From positions 7,641,001-7,705,000 of the forward strand of contig OY756972.1 in NCBI GenBank assembly GCA_963580455.1: a stretch of DNA of 64,000 nucleotides, read 5' to 3'. Both the position numbers and the translations under genes were made by a program. This DNA is from Euonymus europaeus. Lineage: Eukaryota; Streptophyta; Magnoliopsida; Celastrales; Celastraceae. The notes below the pieces were generated by a model. The model ran no database searches, was not told where the DNA came from, and saw only the letters and a list, made by a program, of their open reading frames with translations. The stretch's first letter is position 1. Each line of letters starts with the position of its first letter. Positions 55,841 to 64,000 of this stretch are shown here, in pieces.

Positions 55841-56818
55841 ATGCTGTGACGCCTTCGTTCGTCTACCTCCCAGTCGAAGGACCATCTATTCCAGAAAGCC
55901 GATATCATCCCGGAATGCAAGATTGATCCACTAATTCAACAAGCCGATGCTACTCGGTGGGCGATGTAGTTTTTGAGGATGCACAACTTGATGTTTCTCA
56001 TGGATCCAAATCCTAATATAAACTTGCCCGTCTATCTGAAGATCATTCGTTGGTTTTATTCCACTTTTAAGGAGGTCGAGAAGGGCACAGTGTATGAGGT
56101 AATCATAGTTGGCATGAAAGTTCGATTTAAGACAGCGGAACTCTGTTTTTGTCTATGGTTTCCACTAGAATATGATGCTTCCACTGGATTTAAAGCACCT
56201 ATCACGGTAAAAAAAGAACAAATGATTAATGAGATGTGTAAGGGTAAGTACGATCGATATGCCAATGCTACACGACGTTCTCACTTACCACCAAAGATGT
56301 GGTTGCTAGACGACGCCATCCGAAAAAATCTCTGCCCCATCGGCCATTCTTAGTAGCGGCGAAGCAAGTTCTTAGAAACCTTATACTACATGTATAAGGG
56401 AACTTGGTTTGATGTAGGGAAAATTTATATGGCTTCAATGCTCAAGGCCAAACTTTTTGTCGAACAGAGGCCTACCAAAATTGGAAAATTATATTTTCCA
56501 AGGCTCATCACGTGATTGCTTCAATTCAAGGGTATTCGCCCTCCTCGACCTCAACAATCTTCAGAATATCCAGTAACACTACTGGAAATGTGGACATGGA
56601 GCCAATGTACAAGCAATATGCGAACTGCTCGAACTACTTTAGCACAGCACGCTGAGGATTCCTCAGAACATAGAGCATCATCACCGTTAGCTGTAGACTC
56701 TTCACATCCACACAAACTCAGTACAGTTATGGGGCAATTAACCCAATTGGGGGTTAGACAACAGCGGATAGAGCAAAAGTTGGATACTCTCCTAGAGATG
56801 ATGAATGCCTTCAACTAA
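55841..56818 (+). pseudogene. Athila accessory ORF, 'putative plant transposon protein'-like domain plus helical C-terminus
   Basis: One frame of 326 codons starts at the ATG at 55841. A basic Ser-rich N-terminus is followed by KADIIPECKIDPL, LPVYLKIIRWFYSTF and IIVGMKVRFKTAELC, DASTGFKAPITVKKEQMIN, RSHLPPKMWLLDD and, after two stops, RRSKFLETLYYMYKGTWFDV and IGKLYFPRLIT. The end (VMGQLTQLGVRQQRIEQKL then DTLLEMM) is helical and heptad-like. Stops: TGA 55847, TAG 55967, TAG TAG 56351-56356, TGA near 56514; no frameshift. The motif order parallels the copia accessory ORF at 8734-10136. No membrane segment is seen, so 'envelope' is not supported. Function unknown. Confidence 0.68.
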
Positions 56819-57883
56819 TCGCTTTCGAGATATTTCACCTTCAGGTTTTATCTTTTTTTGCCTTGTTTTTTATATGGTTCAATTTCATTCTCTTGTGTGA
56901 CATTGAGGACACTATCTCGTACAGGTGGGGGGTGGTGGCATATTCATGCACTTTGATGATTTGATACAATTAACTTTGAGTCAATTTTTCTGTCTGGATT
57001 ATTAGAAAATAACTTCTAAAAACTCTTTTATGCACAAATACTAAGCCTCATGATAATGCATAATACTAAGAGAATTTTCAAGATAAAGCACAAATTAAGT
57101 TCTAAATGAGTGGGGAGAAATAAGTAAACAACTTATGAACTTTCATTGATCTTTTGAAATGGATAATTGCTGTCAATGAACACCATTACATGGTCTGTGG
57201 AACGTTGGTTGAATGTTGAGGATGATATTGATCAATTTTTGAGATTTCAATTGTAATTGCTTTAGCTTTTGTTTGTGAGGTATGGTATTCAAAATTACAA
57301 AAAAATAATAATAATAAAAGAAAAAAATAAAAATAAGAGAAAAAAAATAAAATAAAAGAAAAAAAAAATGGTAAGCCATTCTCAGTCTTTAACATCGTTA
57401 GGAAGACAAGTACAATCTTATTTTGTTTCTGATTTCACCAAGATTCTATTATTTGTTCTTATCTCAAAATTTTAATCTTTAAATTCAAAGCACGTTTGTG
57501 GTAAGAATGGTGGAAGTTCTAGACAGCTAATATACCTATCATGTGATCAATGTTTGTTTCTTTGTTTGTCCTTAAATTGACTTTTTTTCTGAGTGCATAT
57601 CTGTTTTCCAACTCCATGAGAGAAATTCCAAGCACTAAAATCCTTCCTTAACCTGTGAGAATATGGAGTTGATACTTTTATTTGGATAATTCTTCTAGGT
57701 TATATGCATTATGGTTTGCGATAAGAAGGTTTTGGTTTAGTGCGCACACACACAAATTCTGGAAGTTGTGATCAAAATACTCTGGATAGCATTAGTGATC
57801 TCTTACTTTTTGTTAAACTCAAAGGAAGTAATTTTTTTTTTCAAATTCTTCATCATGGAATGATATTTACGTTTAAATTGCTA
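56819..57883 (+). other. 3' non-coding spacer of the Athila element
   Basis: No gene. It contains a GTGGGGGGTGGTGG run near 56925, a long A-rich tract at 57296-57369 and AT-rich sequence. The short frames on either strand are low complexity. Confidence 0.6.
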
Positions 57884-57911
57884 GGGACTAGCAAAAAGCT
57901 GGTTGGGGGGT
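57884..57911 (+). promoter_or_regulatory. Polypurine tract of the Athila element
   Basis: GGGACTAGCAAAAAGCTGG then TTGGGGGGT directly before the LTR start TGTGATAG. The same motif precedes the LTR at 28103 on the other strand. Confidence 0.85.
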
Positions 57912-58993
57912 TGTGATAGATGTTGAAAACATCTACTTTAAATGTAAATTATCATTAGCATTTGTCACAAAGTTGGGGTTTTTGAAGTGATTTTGTACAA
58001 ATAAATTTTAATCACCATGGATGAATCACTTTGTGTTTATTTTCATTTTTTAGGCCCAATCATAAGTCCAACCCAAGTGAAGATCATGGAAGGTTTTGTT
58101 GACATCATTGCTTATAAACTCTTCCATTTCACCAAACTCATTTCACTTCACCAAACCATTCCCATTATCCCCACCAAGCACTATCATTTCCCTATAAAAG
58201 GAAAGGAGGAGAAGAGGGGAGGAGACAACAAGGAGAGGAAGAGGAACAAGGAGAAAAGAGAGGAAGTTCTTGCAACAAATATAATTAAGGGGGGTTTTCT
58301 AGTTGTTTTATTACTGATGTTTGTGAATTTTATTTATTTTTATTTGTTGTGTAAACTTAATATGAGGAACTAATCCTGTTACTAAGGTGATGATGAATTC
58401 ACTCTATTGTCTTTAATAAATTTGGTTGAATTAATTGTGATTTATTCATGTCATGTCAAGTATTAAATTGCTATGTTTATTAATAATTAAATCTTGATGC
58501 TTGAGTACCATCTAGGTTTGATTAATGTGATGCAAATTGTAGTAGATGTCATGCTCAATTTGATAATAGCTTCTTGCAATTTATTACCAAAGTTACCTAG
58601 TCATAGATGTCATATGCTAGGACTTTTGCGATCATTTCATAAGTTACATTGATCCTAATGCATTCTTGTTTGTCAAATTAGTCCAGATGCCATGGATAGT
58701 TGCAAATTAAGAATATATGTGATAAGTTAGATGTCAATGACTACTATATGCATTAAAAAACTTGATCTTTGATGTGCTTTGATGAATTCATAATTAATAA
58801 CCATATGATTTAAATATAATAGAGTGGTGAAATCAAAGCCTTAGTATTTATTTATTTGTGTTAATCTCTCCATTTTAGTTTTTGTGTTTATTAAGTTTAT
58901 AAAAAATTAAACTTATTTTTTTAAGAATTGAAGTTAGTTAATTTTCAGTCCCTGTGGGTACGACACTCGTCTTTTCCACACTTATATTACTTG
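57912..58993 (+). repeat. 3' LTR of the Athila element, about 1.08 kb
   Basis: It starts TGTGATAGATG. A 7-bp perfect hairpin AGATGTT-GAA-AACATCT (57919-57935) sits at its very start. The last 425 bases match the 5' LTR. The right end is approximate because its last bases differ from the 5' copy (CTTGGA against CTCAAG). Confidence 0.88.
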
Positions 58994-61377
58994 GATTCAT
59001 GCTCTTGCGAGTATAAATAGAGTTTTACAATTAATAAATTTTTAATAACTTTAAAATGATAACAGATTGTCATTTCCTCGATTTTTCTTTACGTTGTTTT
59101 TAACATGCTTGCGGGGAGGGATGGCAATTTGGCCATTGGCATTGGTTGATTTTCGGAGAATGTCAGATGGCGAAAAACTGGTTGCATGTAAAATTGGTTT
59201 GAGTGGATTTTTGAATGCATGGATCTGGATTTTGAGGATTTTTGATAATTAATTTTGTGAATTCAATGGATCTAGATTTCTCTAGTTTTGATAATTAATC
59301 TTGTGAGTTTAAAAATTCATAAATTTCAATGACATGTCCCTTATCTTAATTTGCCAATACACTTATTTTTTTATGTGGACAGAGCTAGGGATGAGTTGGT
59401 ATTATCAGTCATTATCGTTTATCAATCCATTATCGACCTCTGATTATCGGCCTGACAATCAATCCATATTTTTAGGCCAATATAATCATCCGACCCAAGT
59501 ACATGTGGGCCAGATGGTGGTTTTGATTTTATGCAAATATCGGTTGGCCAATATATAAAAAAATTGATATTTTTTTATAATTTTACCTATTAAATTTGGG
59601 TTGGGTCTAGTCTAACAAAAAAAAATATTTCAGTATTTGTGCTACTATTTATTTTGAAAAATCTGCAAACTTTTATTTGAATATTAAGATTGACTATTCA
59701 GTGTTATTTACATATTTTTATTTGTTATTTTTCATTTTTTGGAAAGCTTTTCACTCACCAATAGTATTGGGCACTGACCATTATCAGCCTGACATTGGTC
59801 AGTTGACAACCAACAATCGACTTGAAATAGTCAAGGTGGGGAACCTCTACCTATTTACTGATCCGTCAACTAAAATTTTAAAAAATATAATAAATTTTAA
59901 AATTCAAGTCATTAAAAAATTATAGAGATGTGCTTAACTACTTGAAAGAGCAGAATAAATTATAGTAAACTATATGTGAAATCATTCATGATCAATGCAT
60001 GAGTTTGATAACTATGTATATTATCCATTAAATAAATAAATATGTTCACTAGAAAATTAAATATGCAAACATGATATATTTCTATATCCTTTTTTATAGA
60101 TTTGTTATTGTTAGTTTTATTATTAATATCTACCAGTACGGGGCATGTTGGATTTCTCCAAACCCGTCCATAAACCCTCCTAGTTGTTTTTCTCATGGAA
60201 ATAATCGTACCCGTTACTCGATTAATTAATTAATAGGGCATACTCGTAAGATTTGGGCAGGTTGTGCGGCTACTTGTCGAGTATGAATATTTTTGACATC
60301 CAAAAATAGAGTGACTTTTTTTTACCCAAAAATAAAATAAATAGAGGCACTCAAGTGACACTTTTCAAAAATTATTGAGGTTAAAATATTACTTAGCTTC
60401 TTTTTACCTCTAATTTTTTATTAAGGGGAGGTGTCGCCCTTGTCTACACATGGGTATGGGTCCGCCCATGTGTCCACCTAAGGGTTAAGTACATTTTTGT
60501 CTCTGAAATAGTTGGTATTTTTTTATTTTGGTCATTAAATATTTAATCTTTATAAATCAATCACTTAAAATTTAATTTTTTTTTGAAATATGAAAACTTT
60601 ATTTTCCAAAATAATAATTATGTTGTTCCAATATGGTAATTCAAAGTGACTAACGTGAAATAAACTAAAACATTAAATTATTGATTTGCAACGGTTTAAT
60701 ATTCAATGACCAAAATAAAAAATGATAAATCTTTCGATCACTAAGGCTCTAATTGACAATAATGGGAGTAGCAGTTTTCGAGTGTTTTTAAAGTAGTGGT
60801 TATGACCGATTTTGAAGTGTTTTTAAAATTCCTCAATTTTAGTCAAATTAACACTACATTGATTTTTAGGTGTTTACAAAAACTTCCCAAAACTAGTTTT
60901 CTTAAAATGTAAAAAAACAAGAATTTTTAAAACTTTGCATTTTTAATCATTTAAAAAATCTCTCATTTCCAATCATTTTCGGTTTCAAAAAGAGAGTGTA
61001 CCTAACCCGACCACCGAGCCTTCTACAGCGACAATTATTTTTGAAAACATAACCAATGCATTCACAAATTTGAAACCAAAAAAGTAAGGAATATTATACA
61101 TGCCTGTAGTGCATTATTACTCTGCATATATTTGTAGCCATCTGACATTAATTAGTGCAACCACCAATTATGCCCGCCGGCTTCAACAACCCTTCGTAGC
61201 ATAATAGATAATGTGGGGTGGGACGGGTTTTTGTTTCCCCCCAAACCAAGCGTAATAAATAATGTACAAGTAGACTACTATGATATGATATTCTTCCTAG
61301 TGGAGTATTAATTATTAAAAAAATATGAATATTTGTGTCATTTGCGTCTTTACAAAGTACATGCTAACATGCAACTT
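58994..61377. other. Spacer upstream of the P450
   Basis: AT-rich, with no gene or recognisable element domain. A MITE-like inverted repeat lies at 60510-60735. CTAGGGATGAGTTGGTATT near 59388 looks like another small-element start but has no visible partner. The last 300 bases may contain P450 promoter sequence. Confidence 0.5.
60510..60735. mobile_element. MITE-like foldback sequence
   Basis: The left arm TTATTTTGGTCATTAAATATT (60522-60543) pairs with the right arm AATATTCAATGACCAAAATAA (60699-60719) with one mismatch, and weaker pairing extends about 30 bases inward. The length (about 225 bp) and AT-richness fit a MITE. Confidence 0.55.
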
Positions 61378-61463
61378 TTATATATATATATATAGGTGGG
61401 GACGTAAGTACTTAGATAAGCTGTAAGCATATAGATGATTAACGATGTATATATATATATGTA
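61378..61463 (+). promoter_or_regulatory. Candidate TATA elements of the P450 gene
   Basis: Two (TA)n runs, 61378-61394 and 61446-61461, lie about 105 and 40 bases before the ATG at 61497. The first is at a usual distance for a plant TATA box with a short leader; the second would leave almost no leader. Sequence evidence only. Confidence 0.4.
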
Positions 61464-61496
61464 TGCGGGTTTAATTATCTAGCACAACAACACAAA

Positions 61497-63143
61497 ATGA
61501 TTTTTCTTCTTTCATTGCCGACAACCATCATAGGCATAGGTACCATCTTTGCCGTTGTACTAATTCTCTACTCATGTGCCTTCAAAACCGCAACCAAGAG
61601 AAGGGCACCACCAAAAGCTGGAGGCGCGTGGCCCATAATAGGCCACCTTCACCTCCTCCGTAGGCCACAGCCACCTCACATAGCGTTGGGCCTCCTGGCT
61701 GACAAATACGGCCCAATCTTCACAATCAATTTAGGCCTGCGTCGTGCTCTGGTAGTATCCAACTCTGATACAGCTAAAGATTGTCTAGCAGTCCATGACA
61801 AAGTCTTTGCCAACCGTCCCAAGACTCCAGCGATGCAACACTTAGGCTACAACCAAGCCATGTTCGGATTTGGCCCATACGGCCCATTTTGGCGTCAGAT
61901 GCGCAAGATAGTCACACTCGAGCTTCTCTCATGCCATCGGCTTGAGAAGATGAAGCACGTTAGAGAATTGGAGGTCAAGACTTCCTTGAAAGAGCTGCAT
62001 CAATTGTGGGTCAGTATCAAAAGCAGTTCGGATGAAGTGTCAGTGGACATGAGCAGATGGTTCGAAGACATGAGCTCGAACGTGATGTTTAGAGTGATTA
62101 TGGGCAAACGTTATGGAAATGAGGGACGCGGTGCGGAATGGAAAAAATCTAAGAGAGATTTTACAGAGTTTCTGGGAAAATTTGTAGTGGGTGATGCGTT
62201 GCCGTTTTTAAGGTGGTTGGATGTGGGCGGTGATGAGAAGGCAATGAAAAAGACGGCCCAGGAATTGGACCGTTATGTTGAAGATGTGTTGAAAGAGCAT
62301 ATGAAGAATAAGAAAATAAATTCAACTGTCCAGGAAGACTTCATGAGCAAATTACTTTCCATACTAGACAACGAGAATGAGATTTATGGTCATAGTACTG
62401 CTGATGCAATTAACAAAGCCACATGCGTGGTGAAGTCTTTATCTTTTAAAATTAAGCGTGGATTTGTTATTAATTAACGTTAATTTCTTAATTTAATGTG
62501 ACTACAGGGTCTTATCTTGGCGGGATCGCACACAACAACCGTTACTTTGACATGGGCTCTATCCCTACTACTTAACAATCGTGATGTCTTATTGAAGGCA
62601 CAACAAGAACTAGACGCACATGTTGGTAAAGAAAGGCTCGTGGAGGAAAGGGACATGAAATCTCTAGTCTACTTAGATGCAATCATAAAGGAAACATTAC
62701 GTCTATACCCAGCTGCACCACTTGCGATTCCCCATGAGTCCATAGAAGACTGTACAGTTGCGGGGTACCATATCCCGGCAGGGACTCGACTTCTCGTCAA
62801 TCTTTGGAAAATTCATCGTGACCCAACGATATGGGAGGAACCTTGCGAGTTTAGGCCGGAAAGATTTCTCACGACTCACAAGGATTTTGATGTCAAAGGA
62901 AACAATCTTGAGCTAATACCATTTGGCAGCGGAAGAAGAATATGCCCTGGAGTCTTGTTTGCGCTACAAGTTTTGCAACTTGCGCTTGCGAATTTGCTTC
63001 ATGGGTTCGATTTTGCAACAACGAACCATGAACCAGTTGATATGACTGCGAGTCCAGGATTGAATAATCTTAAAGCAACACCACTCAAAACCCTCCTCAG
63101 TCCACGCCTACCCAATTATTTGTATGATAAATTGATAATATAG
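61497..63143 (+). CDS. Cytochrome P450, CYP82 family
   Basis: Two exons, 61497-62429 and 62508-63143, with a 78-base intron (GTGAAG...CTACAG) in phase 0, give 522 residues, a normal CYP82 length. An N-terminal membrane anchor (residues 3-28) and the hinge PPKAGGAWPIIGH (38-50) are followed by the I-helix AGSHTT (316-321), ExxR KETLR (Glu373, Arg376), PERF (428-431) and the haem loop FGSGRRICPG (450-459, Cys457). The intron position and the C-terminal SPRLPNYLY are typical of CYP82. It would act at the endoplasmic reticulum with P450 reductase as an oxygenase of specialised metabolites; the substrate cannot be told. Odd: the conserved acid of A/G-G-x-D/E-T-T is His319. It is the only intact host gene here. 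Confidence 0.93.
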
Positions 63144-63258
63144 TTACAACTAGTTGTTATGGTATTTCAATTTAATAATTGCACGTGAGGCTCCATCAAT
63201 GTGTTGACAAAAACATGAAGAGACTGTTTGGATATATGTAAGTTGTTTATTATTATTA

Positions 63259-63776
63259 CACTACAACAAAACCGACCTACGGCATATAGTGATTATAGAC
63301 AATGGTTATTTACCTCTGACCATTTCAGGCAATGCTATGATAACCGTTGCAACTTTAAATTTTATAGGACGGTTTAACAATATGTTGCTTAAATTCACAA
63401 GGTTAGTGTTGGTCCAAAATGGTGTTTGTTGCAGGTGTGTCAGATATTATAGTATCTCAAACTGTCAAAATAATAAAAATGCACCGATTAGTATCTAACT
63501 AAATCAAATTAATGAATGTACAGATTACCTTGGGATCTTAGTAATCTACATAAATTGACACAACGATAGTTGACATTTAATACTCGACATTAATAGTGGT
63601 TTACAAAAAATATCCTGATGAACAACGTACTGGTAATGAATTGACAATAAATTCACTAAGAAATTCTGAGAATTGTTTTGAGAGAAAGCTCTGTTTGAGA
63701 CCTGTCTCAAATGTGATTTGTCAATGGGCAGCCTTTCTGGGGTTTCTTTTGGCAGTACATTCAACGAAGAACCATT
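63259..63776. mobile_element. CACTA-type terminus, partial element
   Basis: CACTACAACAAAACCGACC at 63259 resembles the CACTACAAGAAAA terminal repeat of plant CACTA (EnSpm) transposons. No inverted partner is found before 63776, so the element is truncated or overrun by the next one. No transposase is seen. Confidence 0.45.
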
Positions 63777-64000
63777 AACTACAAGAATTTTATGAATTTT
63801 CGATGGATTTTTCCATCGGCAATATAATTTACCGACGGAATTCCGACCAACACGTTTTTTGTCGGCAAATTGTTCGTAGGTGATTAATCATTTGACGACA
63901 TATATTATTTCGGTCGGTAAATACCGACGGTTTACCAACCGAAATATGGTCGGTAATAAAATGTTAAAAAATATTTATTTATTTATTCCGTTAGTATGCC
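63777..64000. mobile_element. CACTA-type element, left end, continues past the window
   Basis: AACTACAAGAATTTT (first base changed from C) is followed by dense subterminal words in both orientations: CCGACGG, GTCGGCAAA, CGGTCGGTAAATACCGACGG, GGTCGGTAA. Such subterminal arrays are the transposase-binding regions of CACTA elements. The rest lies outside. Confidence 0.6.

Larger units (their letters stand above)
49767..58993 (+). mobile_element. Athila-type Ty3/gypsy element, nearly full length
   Basis: Order: truncated 5' LTR, tRNA-Asp-type primer site, gag, protease, RT, RNase H, integrase, accessory ORF, long spacer, polypurine tract, 3' LTR. The 5' LTR lacks its first roughly 655 bases, so no target duplication exists. 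All domains are recognisable and co-linear. Most breaks are single stop codons, many at positions where relatives encode Gln. LTR identity is high by eye (roughly one difference in 15), so it is moderately young. It is the most informative element of the window. Confidence 0.92.

Noticed and set aside
57173..57395. Phe/Tyr-rich minus-strand frames
   Set aside because: They are translations of an A-rich tract; not genes.
58017..58373. 118-codon frame with Lys/Glu-rich middle
   Set aside because: It lies inside the Athila 3' LTR; the Lys/Glu run comes from a purine-rich stretch.
1..64000. tRNA, rRNA or CRISPR features
   Set aside because: Only tRNA-complementary primer sites of retrotransposons were found; no cloverleaf, rRNA text or regularly spaced repeat-spacer array.

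Overview
This is nuclear DNA of a eudicot plant. The evidence is a CYP82-type cytochrome P450 gene with one short intron near the right end, AT-rich sequence, and layer upon layer of decayed plant LTR retrotransposons (Sirevirus-like and other Ty1/copia; Athila- and Tat-type Ty3/gypsy), plus traces of CACTA, hAT-like and MITE elements. I see no rRNA, tRNA or CRISPR array. The P450 is the only convincing host gene; every other protein-coding signal belongs to a transposable element, and almost all are broken.

Layout. 1-3335: broken Tat-type gypsy (gag, RT, two RNase H domains). 3336-26070: an old copia element (Copia-1) split by later insertions. Its LTR tail, primer binding site and gag lie at 3336-5692, its protease and integrase at 18953-20096, more integrase and the end of RNase H at 22173-22617, and its 3' LTR at 22633-26070. 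Inside it sit a nearly complete 10.5-kb Sirevirus-like copia on the minus strand (7403-17949, target duplication ACATG) and two solo LTRs of a large LTR family (20097-22172 and 23206-25322). The Sirevirus-like element itself received a solo LTR (13883-14765). 26744-32237: minus-strand Athila-like element with two similar LTRs but only integrase between them. 32238-37304: dead copia with both LTRs. 37305-39796: copia integrase and gag pieces. 39797-42053: third solo LTR of the large family, reverse orientation. 42059-46550: copia LTR patches, a hAT-like MITE and a Sirevirus-like gag/protease/integrase remnant. 46560-49765: Athila-like gypsy fragment split by a fourth, truncated LTR. 49767-58993: long Athila-type element with tRNA-Asp-type primer site, gag, pol, an extra downstream ORF, polypurine tract and 3' LTR. 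58994-61377: spacer with a MITE. 61497-63143: P450. 63259-64000: CACTA ends.

The observation most worth following: the Sirevirus-like copia and the Athila gypsy both carry, in sense orientation between pol and the 3' LTR, an accessory ORF with what looks like the same plant-specific domain followed by a helical C-terminus. In the Athila element a perfect splice donor overlaps the pol stop codon, and an acceptor just before the accessory ORF would join the two in frame. Five insertions have legible 5-bp target duplications (four exact, one with a mismatch), so the nesting order can be read directly.
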